Source: Gremmenia infestans
Lineage: Eukaryota > Ascomycota > Leotiomycetes > Helotiales > Hamatocanthoscyphaceae
Reading direction: 5' to 3'
Assembly (NCBI GenBank): GCA_032629725.1
Contig: JAFEVB010000012.1
Coordinates: 248,001 to 312,000 of the forward strand
DNA length: 64,000 bases
Position 1 is the stretch's first letter; the number at the start of each line of letters is the position of its first letter. Position numbers and translations under genes: made by a program. Below are positions 23,028 to 34,314 of this stretch, in pieces. A model generated the notes under the pieces. It was not told the DNA's origin, searched no databases, and worked only from the letters and a program-made list of their open reading frames with translations.

Positions 23028-23597
23028 AAAGGTCAGCTAAGCCGCATGTTCCGTTCTACACTTCTAACTAGAAATGGGGATTTGAAGTAGCATTGGGCCA
23101 AAGGAGATTAATTATCTTCACACAAGTCTCCTACGAAATGTTCTAGTCATAAGATTCCGAATCGGAGTCTAGAACTAAATAGGACTAGACTCCGCATATG
23201 TTGAACAATCATCCGAGGATCCCAGGACGACCCTGCGTACCATAGGAGTCTAGTCCACAATCGGCTACTATGTCTCCATTGTATGTATAAACTCGTGAAC
23301 AATTACGGAGTACAGCGGAAGACTCACGCGATTTTACGATGGTTCTTAGAGACGACCCATCTGTTTCGGTAAGTCGGCCAGGTACGACATCCTTATTACA
23401 TCGGATAAAGTATCCCCACGATCAACGCTTCATCTTACCATAGATTTGGCTGCTTCTCATAGGCCAACTTTAGCTGCCATTGTGAGCCCACAGCATGCCC
23501 TTGCATCTTTTCAATACCTATAAGAGGTCGTCTTTGTCCAAGTTTGAACATAACCCGTGAAATGATTGTGTCGCCTGGCAGGACGCTCTGATACATC
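23028..23597. other. Promoter interval of the ERG5-like gene
   Basis: Contains no gene. It carries the nested inverted repeats described at 23163-23256. The 5' leader before the ATG at 23598 is unremarkable. Confidence 0.5.
23163..23256. repeat. Nested inverted repeats CGGAGTCTAG / CTAGACTCCG
   Basis: CGGAGTCTAG at 23163-23172 is the exact reverse complement of CTAGACTCCG at 23185-23194 (12-base loop). The overlapping GGACTAGACTCC (23182-23193) is in turn the exact reverse complement of GGAGTCTAGTCC at 23245-23256. So three copies of one word lie in alternating direction, 340-435 bases upstream of the ERG5-like start. They include a CGG...CCG pair, the kind of inverted triplet that zinc-cluster factors bind, but the spacing is larger than usual. 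Confidence 0.7.
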
Positions 23598-25388
23598 ATG
23601 GCTACGGTTGTTCAAGGCAGTATACCTCCTTCTATCGAGAATGGAACCCTCGTTGCACAGCATGGCATATCTAGCCAGGTAAATGGCATTCTTTCTGGCT
23701 GGAGTAGCTTGCAAATAATTGCAACGGTATTGCTTATTCTAATTGCCTACGATCAATGTACGTCGGTGGGACATTTGAAATCAAATATATAGCTGACAAG
23801 ATCCCAGTTGCATATATCTATCGTAAGGGCTCAATAGCTGGGCCTATGTTCAAAATTCCTTTCATGGGGCCCTTCATGCAGGCCATCCACCCAAATTTCA
23901 ATGAATATCTCCTTCAATGGGCGAGTGGACCCCTCAGCTGCGTATCTGTATTCCACAAGTAAGTAGTCTCAAACTTATCTCGAGGATTTTCGAAGGATTG
24001 CCAATTCTGATCTATTCATGTCATAGATTTGTCGTCCTAGCTGCGGACCGTGACATTGCACATAAGGTCTTCAAGTCGCCAGCATACGCCAAACCCTGTC
24101 TAGTACCTATCGCGGAAGAAATTATGCGTCCAACGGCGTGGGTTTTTCTGCGGGGAAAAGCTCATGCCGAGTTTCGCAGAGGATTGACCGGTCTCTTCAC
24201 AAACAAAGCTCTCGCAACGTACCTACCGGTACAGGAAAAGGTCTACGGTGATTATTTCGACAAGTTCGTGGCCGCTAGCGAAGCCAACGGAGGAAAGCCG
24301 ATGGCATTCATGGGGCTTTTCAGAGAGATCAACTGCGCGATGTCGTGTCGCACATTCTTTGGGGATTACATTTCTCAAGATGCGGTCAAGAGAATCGCCG
24401 ACGATTTCTATCTCGTTACGGCCGCCCTCGAGCTTGTCAACATTCCATTCTCTATTCATGTTCCGTTCACAAAGACATGGCGAGGAAAGCGCATAGCAGA
24501 TGCCGTTGCAGCTGAGTTTACGAAGTGCGCCGCTGCATGCAAGGCTAACATGGCTTCTGGTGCGGAGCCAAAATGCATTGTTGACCAATGGGTTTTACAC
24601 ATGATGGAGTCTAAAAAGTACAATGACAGAATCGCAGCCGGCGAGGTGGATATAGAGAGGCCGGTGAACCTCATTCGTGAATTTACGGATGAGGAGATTG
24701 GGCAGACAATATTCACGTTCCTCTTCGCAGCCCAGGATGCATCCAGCAGTTCTACTACCTGGCTATTTCAGATCCTTGCCCAGAGACCCGACGTCCTGGA
24801 TCGCCTTCGAGAAGAGAACCTTGCCGTACGCGGTGGTGATAGACACCGACCGTTCGATTTGGAAATGTACGAGGCACTCCCTTATACCAATGCTGTGGTC
24901 AAAGAGCTTCTTCGTTATCGGCCACCTGTCATCTTTGTGCCCTATCTTGCCACGAAGGCATTTCCAGTATCTCCAAGTTATACCGTACCCAAGGGCGCCA
25001 TGATTATACCATCTTGCTACCCAGCTCTCCATGACCCAGAGGCGTATCCAAGCCCCGAAGTCTTCGACCCCGACCGCTGGATCACTGGCGATGCCGGGTC
25101 GAAGACTAAGAACTGGCTCGTATTTGGTGCTGGCCCGCATGACTGTCTTGCACGAAAGTACGTGCCACTTACCATGGCGGCCATGATTGGTAAAGCCGCA
25201 TTGGAAGTCGACTGGGTTCACCACGCGACGAGTCGTTCAGAGGAGATTAGAGTATTTGCTACCTTGTTCCCTATGGTATGTCGAATCTCGTTGATGTGGT
25301 CCTTTCAGCAGAGGATATTGCGAACCACTACATGTGCTAACACTAAGTCCAGGACGAATGCCAGCTTGTCTTTACGAAGCGGAAGTGA
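23598..25388 (+). CDS. erg5: Sterol C-22 desaturase, CYP61/ERG5 type
   Basis: Four exons (23598-23757, 23808-23958, 24027-25275, 25353-25388) give 531 residues, the normal ERG5 length. It carries a membrane anchor at about residues 35-53, the CYP61 start GSIAGPMFKIPFMGPFMQ and SVFHKFVV, the I-helix FLFAAQDASSSSTTW (AQDASSS is typical of CYP61), the K-helix KELLRYRPP (E-x-x-R), PDRW, and the haem loop FGAGPHDCLA with Cys at about residue 477. In this family the enzyme introduces the C-22(23) double bond late in ergosterol synthesis at the ER. The last exon is only 36 bases and restores a conserved-looking end (DECQLVFTKRK). The residue after Cys-Leu is Ala where most P450s have Gly, a permitted variant. 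Whether it is the main ERG5 or a second paralogue cannot be told from one window. A Zn2Cys6 gene lies just upstream. Confidence 0.9.
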
Positions 25389-26503
25389 TTCAACCAGCTT
25401 TGGAGCTTTGTTCGACTGATTAGATCAGGCAAGAAACCCCTTTCCGTAAGTTAATTGGGAACAGGACATTCTTGGAAATGTATTTTTGGCCATCATGAAT
25501 GTTCTTGTCAATTACTCAAAATATAACGATAATGTTCAATCTAGTAATGTCACCATATTGCAAGTAGGAGCAATTCTGACCATCGTGATTCGTGATACCC
25601 CATTCAAAACACATTTGCTGAAGAAGAGATAATTTTGTCAAGTCTCAACAATAATCTCTGCGACACTCAGAGTATAACACATTGATAAAAGAAGCAGACA
25701 AAGCCAACGTCATGTGGGCTCTAGATAGACTACTCCTGACATAAGTAGGATTTAAGCCTCCCATTATCCCCGTTATTGTGGGTCGTGGCGCATCTAGGGT
25801 CATCCGGTTATGCTTGTTTTGATGCGGGGGCGGGGCGAGTTGGCTTGATTTAGCTTGGCTTAGCTTGGCTTAGCTTGGCTTGGCGGCTTATTATTGACGA
25901 TTTGATGTTTGACTCTCCAACAGACATAATGTACCAACACGTATCAGATGTCAGATGTCAAATACAAAAGACCCGTGTCGTGGAACCCAACATTGTGCTA
26001 AATCAGTCACTTCTCAGATGGAACCTCAGCTCAGACGACGGGGGTCGGGCTATCCGAAATGCCGACATTTATGTCAAGTCACATTTTGGCCGGTTATTAC
26101 TGGTAATGCTCTGTTGGATTTCGGTCGCTCCTGCATGTTATGAATGCGTTGCGTTGCACACACTCTTGACATTCCGTTCCTACATCCCTTTCCTGGCCAT
26201 CAGCCCATGTCGAGTCGCGTCCCAAATGCCTTCTACTACTCACTCATGAACCTATTATAATTGCTACCAACTCCTTCCACAATACTCTGAACTCGAATTT
26301 AAACTCGAACCTCGAATCCGTCCTTGATTCCCCTGTTTGTCGTTGACTGACGTGCATGAACTAAATAAGCCCCAGAGCATCTTTGTTGGCCCCACTGTTT
26401 TTGGTTGCATAGGCGTTTATTCCCGTATCGAAGTACATAGGTAGTTAAGGTTCCCTCCCGAGCCTCCACACAACACGAAAGATTTCCCCGACATCACCTC
26501 AAC
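25389..26503. other. Intergenic interval
   Basis: No gene. It contains the TTAGCTTGGC tandem at about 25841-25886 and a direct double TCAGATGTC near 25947. The final 50 bases are a pyrimidine/CA-rich leader before the CYP52 ATG. Confidence 0.5.
25841..25886. repeat. 10-bp tandem repeat TTAGCTTGGC
   Basis: About three and a half copies, flanked by diverged GGCTTG units. It lies in the spacer between the two P450 genes. Confidence 0.8.
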
Positions 26504-28207
26504 ATGATGGATGTTCTTCAGAATCGGTCGCCAGCTGTGGTAGTTGCTGCAGGCCTTGGCTCCCTCTACATCTTGTACCTTCTCGTTCAAGCAACAATCA
26601 CTTCCCATCGACGCTACCTCATTTCTCGCAAACATGGCTGCAAACCAGTCCCTAGTTATCCGCACAAGGATCCCATCTTCGGACTCGACGTATTTGTCAA
26701 GAACTATAAGCTGTCCAATACCGGAGGCTTTCTTGATGATGTCAAGAGGAAATATGAGAAAGTGATCGGTGGTTATACTTTTACACAGCTTGTCTTGGGT
26801 GAGAGGGTGATCCTTACTGCGGAGCCAGAAAATATCAAAGCCATTCTGGCCACTCAGTTCAAGGATTTCGAGCTACCTCCCCGCAGAAAGGTGGCATTCC
26901 AGCCTGTTTTCGGTCATGGAATCTTCACTACCGATGGGGGGGAATGGGAAACGTCCAGGGCATTGCTGCGACCCAATTTCTCTAGAAGCCAAGTCGGAGA
27001 CCTTGATACGTTCGAAGTCCACATCTCCAATATGATCTCGAAAATTCCACGCGATGGATCTACAGTGGATCTGCAGGCGTTGTTCTTCAAGCTCACCATG
27101 GACTCTGCTACCGATTTTCTGTTCGGATACAGCACGAATGTGCTGGGTAGTTCTGGCAATTCTGAAGCGGGCCAAAGATTTACTGATGCTTTTTCTTATG
27201 TGACCTTCAAAGTAGGAATAGAGTAAGGATTCCCAACTCCGACGAGACAAACATCCACTGACCAGCCTTCTAGGGCTCGAATCGGCAGACTTGTAACTAT
27301 CATACCAGACAAGAAGTATCAGGAGGGGGTAAAATTCATACATCAATACGTCGCAAATTACGTGCAGAAAGCCATGAGCCTACACCAGCAGAACTTGAAA
27401 GATGGCAAGCTTGGTGAGGACGATGAGAAGGTTGGGAAGTATGTGTTCTTGGAACATCTCGCAAAGACCGATTATTCGGAGAGAAAAATACAAGATGAGC
27501 TTCTCAATATTCTACTAGCAGGCCGAGACACCACAGCAAGTCTTCTAGGTTACTTCTTCTACATTTTGGCTCGCCGTCCCGACGTTATGGCGAAACTCAG
27601 AGAGGAGATCTCGAAATTGGGAAACACACGACCCTCGTTTGAAGAAATCAAGAGCCTGAAGTACCTTCAGCATTGTCTGAATGAGAGTAAGCTTCCCAAA
27701 TACTGCGTGTGTCACCCAAACTGACCTCCTAAAGCTCTGCGATTGCATCCTATCGTGCCGATCAACAGTCGCGTTGCGGTCCGTGATACAACGATTCCTC
27801 TTGGTGGCGGTCCAGATGGAAAGTCACCGGTGCTGGTTAAGCAGGGTCAGTCGGTCAACTATGCGGCGTACGTGATGCAGCGAAGAACAGATATATATGG
27901 CGAAGATGCCCTTGAGTTCAAGCCCGAGAGATGGGAAAAGTTGAGACCCAGGTAAGACTTCAATCTCCTTGCAGTTGGCGAAGCAACTAATGTGTTGTGA
28001 AATAGCTGGCAATATCTTCCGTTCAATGGAGGCCCTCGCATCTGCATCGGACAACAGTTTGCCTTGACTGAAGCCTCGTACACAGTGATCAGACTGCTCC
28101 AGAGCTTCTCATCAATCGAGAAAAGGGATGATTCGGAGCTCTTAGAGTATCTTACTTTGACATCTGCTGTTAGAGGTGGTGTTAACGTTGGGCTGACGCC
28201 CGCCTGA
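26504..28207 (+). CDS. CYP52-type P450 (alkane/fatty acid hydroxylase)
   Basis: Four exons (26504-27222, 27274-27686, 27735-27951, 28006-28207) give 516 residues. Marks in order: an N-terminal membrane helix (AAGLGSLYILYLLVQA), the CYP52 segments FGLDVF and FGHGIFTTDGGEW, the I-helix LLAGRDTTASLL, E-x-x-R split by intron 2 (NETLRLHP), PERW, and the haem loop FNGGPRICIGQQFALTEASY with Cys at about residue 463; the FNGGPRxCxGQQFALTEA block is diagnostic for the CYP52 group. Members hydroxylate the end carbon of alkanes and fatty acids at the ER, feeding omega-oxidation and sometimes sophorolipid, cutin-monomer or secondary pathways. It follows the ERG5-like gene by 1.1 kb and precedes a transporter gene, all on one strand. 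Related families (CYP539, CYP584) share part of the signature, so subfamily is unsure. Confidence 0.9.
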
Positions 28208-28998
28208 ATACATGTATGGAATACGGACTGTACCTTGACAGCGTAGATTGAATTTTGTGTGGCGCTTTCCTTTGCGATCTCACACGAGATCCTGTAATAA
28301 TCATCAACATTGCAAATTCAGCCTTCCTGCACATACAGGAAGAAACCCCTTACTATTTATAATTATGATTACGATGAAATTCTGCTGTCATGCGTGAGGC
28401 TTTTCCCTTGCCCAGAGAATAATAAGTCCCACCCGCACATGTCCCGCTTTGATAGCACCAGATAGGAATTGCGATTGCGATACCAATACGGATACAAATA
28501 TCCCGAGATGCAATAAGCAGCATACTAAACCCAAACCTCCTTGCCCCTATTCCCTTTCCGTGATAGGTAGGTAAAGTAAAGCACTGTAATAAGGTGCGCT
28601 CTAATGAACACCTTCCCTAAAAAGGGCTCGCTCGCGGGCTAAAAGGATCGACAGCGCCTTTTCCTCGTCACCGGGCGTTTGGGCGTTTTGTTCACCACCT
28701 CAAATGTTTCTATCCGAGCGCATCGCGATGAATTGAACACGTTGGCCTTTCTATCACTGTCCCTACTGTATACCACTTGACAAGAGCTGGATTTCTTACG
28801 ACGGTGCTTTTTAGAAGAAGAGCATATTGCGCTTCCTTGCCGCTTCAATCCGATTTTCCCCTACGAGCTTCACGTTAAGAGGTACCGCCGTACACGTAAA
28901 GCCTGCCCGCACAGTACCTAAATACCTTTAGGGCTGGACTATCTATTAGTCTACCTATCTAAGTAGACAGCAAGGACGAGGCCCAAGCTATAAACAAG
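28208..28998. other. Intergenic interval
   Basis: No gene seen. A minus-strand frame (28639-28848) is basic and Ser/Lys-rich but has no other support. TAGGTAGGTA-type words occur near 28565 and CTACCTATCTAAGTAG near 28951. Confidence 0.45.
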
Positions 28999-30607
28999 AT
29001 GGCAGCTCCTGTTGATGCTGCGACGAGAAAGAAGGTGTTGAGAGTAGTCTTCATATCTCTATTACTCGATCTGGTATGTTTACTTTTACGCACCTTTGGA
29101 ATTCCATCTACATGTACTCCGGGATATCCGGTATCGTACTTGTTTTTTCTACTTCTCTGCTAACATTTGGCGGACAGATATCATTTACATTCATCCTTCC
29201 TCTCTTCCCATCTCTACTCGAATTCTACAGATCAAAAGAGGCGCCTGGCGAATTCTCCTCCTCGAATACATCCCCCTCGGTCCTCTCGCATATCCTCACA
29301 TACCTCAATGCCTACAAGGCCTCCTTTTCGCGGCCTATCGATTCCAGATATGATATTGTACTATTGGGAGGAGCTTTGGGGAGTCTGTTCTCGTGAGTAG
29401 ACATCGGATTGCATTGCGAGCGTGTCTAGGTACTAAAGTATACAATAGCCTTCTCCAAGCCTTTGCCTCGCCTATAATCGGAACCCTCTCCGACAAATAC
29501 GGGCGCAGGACCGCTCTGCTGTTCAGCATGGCCGGCAATATCCTCAGTGTCCTCCTCTGGGTCTGCGCAACCGATTTCCGAACTTTCCTCCTCTCCCGAG
29601 TCGTGGGCGGTCTTTCGGAAGGCAATGTCCAGCTGGCAATCGCGATCGCTACGGACATCTCGGATGAGAAGCAGAGGGGGGCTACAATGGCTTTGGTGGG
29701 CATCTGCTTCAGCATAAGCTTTACATTTGGTCCGGCGTTGGGAGCTTGGTTGAGCACTATCAGCTCAGTAAAGACCAATCCGTTTGCGACGGCGGCTGCA
29801 TTCTCGCTTTTCCTGATTGTGACGGAGACTATATACTTGTACTATTGTCTTCCAGAGACGCTGCCCAGCAAGGTAGCTTTGGCGAAGCTCAATGGGGCTC
29901 CTGCAGCTACGAGTGGCACCACCAAACCAACTAAAAAATCCGCAAAGAAATCCACTCAGGCCCAATTAGTGTCCTCGGAGAAAACGACTGTGGGAAGCAA
30001 GCCTTTTACAAGAACGAATTCACACTTCCTCCTCAACCTCACGCATATGACCTTTATCCTCTTCTTCTCTGGAATGGAGTTCTCCCTCCCATTCATGACC
30101 TTCGATCTGTTCGGCTACACAGCCGCGCTAAACGGCCGTCTGCTTGGATACATGGGACTCGTGGCATCCATTCTCCAAGGCGGTGTCATCCGACGTCTTC
30201 CTCCTCTGCTTTCTGTGAAGATTGGCGTTGTCTCTTGCCTTCTAGCGCTTTTCCTCCTTGCCCGCATCAACACCGTTGCTGGACTTTACGCAGCGACTAC
30301 ATTGTTAGCTGTCACCACCGCTACGGTCGTCACGGGCCTGAACGCCTTGAGTAGTTTCGAAGCCGGCGAAGACGAACGGGGCGGCAAGCTCGGAAACCTA
30401 CGGAGTTGGGGCCAGCTCGGACGCGGTGTCGGCCCGCTCCTCTTTACCAGCGTATACTGGTGGGCTGGACGCGAAATTGCGTATACCATTGGCGGCATGG
30501 GTGTGTTGGCCGTGAGCATGATTGTATTCTTTGGGCTGAAGACACCCAAGGGGACGGAGGGGAAGAAGATCAAGGACGTGAAGATTGACGATGCAGTGGA
30601 GCTGTAA
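28999..30607 (+). CDS. Major facilitator superfamily transporter (MFSD10-like)
   Basis: Exons 28999-29073, 29178-29392 and 29449-30607 give 482 residues. The protein shows about twelve membrane segments, motif A in the first cytoplasmic loop (GTLSDKYGRR, matching G-x-x-x-D-[KR]-x-G-[RK]-[RK]), a charged central loop rich in Lys/Thr (about residues 255-290) and a basic cytoplasmic tail (GTEGKKIKDVKIDD). ISFTFILPLFPSLLEFYR at the first segment and DIVLLGGALGSLFSLLQ at the second match the MFSD10/TETRAN (tetracycline-transporter-like) branch, which includes organic-anion carriers. Substrate is unknown. The first exon is short (25 codons) and intron 1 is 104 bases. Its place after two P450 genes is suggestive of a shared task but not proof. 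Confidence 0.85.
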
Positions 30608-30977
30608 GATGAAGGTACATAGACATATAGTACGTTGTATGAGATGTCATATTAAGATCGAGTGATGGGTGTGTAATATTGTTGTATTCTGCCGGCGTAT
30701 TCAATTTACGGGAAGCGAAAATGCATTTCACGTACCTTAGGTTAGACAAAGTCATTCCATTCATCTGTACTTAAAATCAATTAATCAATTAATTAATTGC
30801 AACTAGGCTTATATAACAGTAGCCTTTTTCTAGCCCCTGCAGAGAGAAGCCAAGGCCAAGTCCCTAGAATTAGCGCCAGAAGGATCGATCTACTAAACCT
30901 TCCGCGAGTGCAAACAATGCACACATCCCATCCCATCCCATCCCATTCCCCATGCTAAATAACCCGCTAGCGCAGAG

Positions 30978-31014
30978 CATACATACGTACATACATACAT
31001 ACATACATACATAC
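30978..31014. repeat. CATA tetranucleotide microsatellite
   Basis: About nine CATA units with one G interruption (CGTAC). Simple-sequence repeat in a spacer. Confidence 0.9.
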
Positions 31015-31341
31015 CTACTGGGCTAGGTACGTGTACCTACATACTGTAGGTACCTAGGTATTCAATTACTTACTTCACTCTCAAAGCACCAGGGCTTGCT
31101 GGCTGGCTGGCATAGAATGAATAGGCACGTGACTTATTACCCCTAAATCCAGCTCGGCTCGCTAAGGTAGGGCTGGTGAGGTGGGGTGGGGTAGGTTAGG
31201 GTAGAGACATGCGCTTGTCTTGCATCACTAGCGTGAATGACTCATTTTCGCTCATTCTGTATCAGGGGCGATTATGCCTGTTTTCGTATTAGGGTATGCT
31301 GTGCTGTGTTGTGGTAGGAATACGGATGGAGTAAGCCGTTT

Positions 31342-31376
31342 GTGCAGGTGTAGGTGTAGGTGCAGGTGCAGGTGCA
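31342..31376. repeat. GGTGTA/GGTGCA hexanucleotide array
   Basis: About six tandem hexamers, two variants (GTA and GCA), 530 bases downstream of the bZIP stop. Confidence 0.85.
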
Positions 31377-31469
31377 GTTCAATCGGTATGATTATGATAC
31401 GCGGAATCTTTTGACTTATGAGTATGCAATGTGCGTAGTACAAATTCAGGATCACTTGGTGAAGCGAGT

Positions 31470-31500
31470 TTTTGATTTTGATTTTGATTTTGATTTGGAT
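31470..31500. repeat. TTTTGA hexanucleotide array
   Basis: Five consecutive TTTTGA units with a decayed last unit. Together with the GGTGCA array 100 bases away it keeps frames open on both strands by chance. Confidence 0.85.
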
Positions 31501-31905
31501 GGAGGCAGGGGGGATGGAGGGAGTATTTCGACTCATGATGATTTTGGAAGAGTATCTCTGGCTCATATGCCATGGGGATTTGTAAAGGGGATGGATGGAT
31601 GGATCTATGAATATAGATTGGAGTATATATAGAACAGGGAATGAATAGAGCATAAATCAACAACTTGAGAACCAGAATCCAATTGAATGAAGCAAAGACA
31701 ACCAAGAAATTGTAAGATTCCGTCTCATATTCCCCACCGACATGCCCAGGAGACAAGTTATGAAGAAAAACTATTTTGCCGAAGTGATATCCTATGATCA
31801 AAAAACCGACATCGTCCGAACTTCCATCTCCAATTCTTCTTCCAAAACCATTGATTATATTCCCCAAACCATGTGCTAACACTCAAAACAAATTCCTTAG
31901 GTTAA

Positions 31906-32780
31906 TTACGCTCTCGACTTCATAAGCCCCTTCAAAGCTTCAAGCTCGCCCTCCAACCGCGCGACTCGGACTTTGAGGGCATCCTTCTCGTCCTCGGACT
32001 GCTTCAGAGCTGACTCGAGACTGCTCACTTGATCGACACGTTTCTGGCGGTAGCGACGGGCTGCAATGGTGTTGCGGGTGCGTTTTTCAATGCGGGAGCT
32101 TGGGTTGCCTGTCTTGGAGGAATTTGAATTGGAATCGGGCGAGACGCTTACTCGGGGAGATGAGCCTGACGGTATGTTGTCCTGAGAATCTGGGGAGATG
32201 AAGTTTTGGGGTGAGTTGTCTGGGGAAATATCAGAATTGGCTTTGAATAGGGAAGATGTGATGATTGAACATACCATGAGAAGTGGTGTTTAATGAGCGA
32301 TGGCTGGGAGAATGGCGAGTGATTGAAGGGCTCTCTGACTGATTGGGATAGTCGGTCCCAGAAATATTTACTAGCAGCTGGGGTAGATGTCCCATAATGC
32401 CATCTGATTGCGAAAAGTCCAGGTTATCAAAGGCGGAGTCGTAACAAAAGGAATTGTCCAGGGAATTATATCCGGCTACAGAAGTGCCAAAAGTGTTGCT
32501 GTTGACGCCGATTCCAGAATCGTTCATCCACTGTCCAGATTGTGTGACAGGCGCACCAGAGAAGAAGTCATCCGCAAGCGCGGACGAATCGCCAAACTGA
32601 TACGCGTCGCCAGGCGCAATTTGATCGAGATCGAGTCCGAAACTAGGCCAGCTTTCACAATTTTGTATTTGCAGATGGTGATTACCAGGGTGGCTTAAAC
32701 TTGACAGGTGATTGTTGTGGTGCGTAGAATCCGACGGTCTGACGGCTGGCAGCTGCAGAGGATGATCCTGCGGCACACAT
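31906..32780 (-). CDS. bZIP transcription factor (GCN4-like basic region)
   Basis: Model: 32686-32780, 32275-32642 and 31906-32219 (minus strand), 258 residues. The start is the ATG at 32780; the long central frame itself begins only with GTG, and joining through a 43-base intron (32643-32685) gives a proper start. The second intron (55 bases, GTATGT to CCCCAG) is well supported. The C-terminal 65 residues form a bZIP: basic region RTRNTIAARRYRQKR (N-x2-A-A-R pattern, as in GCN4/CPC-1 relatives) followed by a zipper with heptad-placed leucines and valines (VSSLESALKQ, RVARLEGELEALKGL). Upstream is an acidic, Ser/Asn/Pro-rich activation-type region. Such factors act in amino-acid starvation or stress control, but this one is too short and diverged to be assigned. 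The exon-1 model is the least certain part. Confidence 0.82.
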
Positions 32781-33922
32781 GACTGAATAGTAGTTTACGG
32801 GCCCAATTGACCCGTGTGAAAACCTTTCAAGGTATTAGGAAGATGTCGCGGGAAAGTGCGAAGAGGGCACGTTTGAAGGAGGGAGGAAGGAAAGAAGGAA
32901 GCTGGATTTGAAGAAAGGTTATATAGACATTTCGCGCAGACGTTCCGTACCGTGGTGAGACGAACGAGGCTTGGCATTTCGGGAGCAGATTGTGACTCAC
33001 CCCGTACTGCTACTGCTAGACTCATGCAATGTTGCAGATACACCAACACCAGTCCTATTTTGGTCAATGATTTTCGAGACACATTTCTAGTTTCCTTCTA
33101 GAGGCATTTCGCAATGGTTGAAGCTTTTCGCCCTCGAAAAGTTAGCATATGAATATTGTGAGCTTGGTATTTCATGTCCTAGAGAGTTCGGAAGTTAGAT
33201 ATTAGGACAATGACTGAGAACCTCTAGGCACTATTACTTATCAATAGATAATGTGGTGTTCTGTTCTGTTCAGTAGACATCGAATGCATCGATTGACCAC
33301 CTACCTTAACTAGTCCCCCCTTTCTCTCTCGCCTAAAATGCCTGCCCAGCCTTTGTTTCCTGTCCACCGCATCGATAGGCGGCTAAACATTTCACTCCTC
33401 CAAGGTATGAAAGTAAGACGATAAATGACGAATGGTAGAAAAACTGATGTTTCATTCAAATATAAATTGTCGGTGAGATTGACTAATTGATGCAACTCAC
33501 CCTTAAAAATGGCGCCTCCGTCACTCTCACGTGCTTATTCCTCACCCACAGTCAAAAGTCATTACAATGCTGTCTCATAAATACTGCACCATATGTTTCA
33601 AGATCATGGTCCTTGTTGGAGTTTAAAATGTCAAGGATTTCGATAGCAGCTCGTAGATTGGACGAATAGAGACTGGATATGGGGAATGATGCTTGCTGGA
33701 GAACGGGCAGAATTAGCGAGTCGAGCGCTATTTTCCCGGCTGGACACAAGCTACAAATAATAAATTCAGCATGTGACCCTTGGACCCACTAGCGAAGCTC
33801 CCTATGACTCTAGGACAACTTTGTATTTCTGTGATCATTTGATCTTTCCTTCTACAACATATACACAATTCTCAAGGCCACAATCGACGAGGTCGCTTTG
33901 CTGCCTGTGATTTATTCTTGAA
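32781..33922. other. Intergenic interval
   Basis: Probably the bZIP promoter and leader. A minus-strand 95-codon frame (32795-33082) is open but has no other support. Nothing else seen. Confidence 0.45.
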
Positions 33923-34219
33923 ATGGCTCCTACACTCCTTACCATCCCGCAAGAGATCCGAGACCAGATATATATCTACATCATCTGTCCCCATGACACT
34001 TTCAGAGACTGGGCTTTGGGACACCCGGGAGATGGATCTTTGCATTACAAGGACGAATTTCAGATAAAGAGGGTTTGTACGGAGCCTGACTGGGATACAG
34101 AGAGGGTTTACCAGAAATTGCATCACTGGGAGAAGTTTGTGCTTGAAAAGGCTGTGCTATATCAGAGGAGAATGACGGTATTTGGTCTATGGTGTACACG
34201 TCAAAAATCGCAAAGGTGA
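33923..34219 (+). CDS. Short 2EXR/F-box-like fragment protein
   Basis: A 98-residue frame starting MAPTLLTIPQEIRDQIYIYI, which has the L-P-x-E-I-R-D-x-I-Y signature that opens 2EXR/F-box-like fungal proteins. Known relatives normally run 200-400 residues, whereas this one loses similarity after about residue 30 and stops. It may be a truncated copy still able to make a short protein, or a pseudogene. It is one of four such openings in this window (see 38332, 39301 and the intact one at 52005). Confidence 0.45.
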   Translation: MAPTLLTIPQEIRDQIYIYIICPHDTFRDWALGHPGDGSLHYKDEFQIKRVCTEPDWDTERVYQKLHHWEKFVLEKAVLYQRRMTVFGLWCTRQKSQR

Positions 34220-34314
34220 AGAGATCATGGCACTTGGGATTGAAGTCGCAATATTCCTATTTCTTGATTTTTAACTCGATCTCATCTTCCGAAAGCAGAT
34301 AGCTTGACCCCTAC

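Larger units (their letters stand above)
30608..31905. other. Intergenic interval rich in simple repeats
   Basis: Lies between convergent genes (MFS and bZIP). It holds AATTAATT palindromes near 30779-30798, a CATAC array, a TACCTAGGTA-type palindrome near 31050, a GGTGTA/GGTGCA hexamer array and a TTTTGA hexamer array. No gene supported. Confidence 0.55.
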
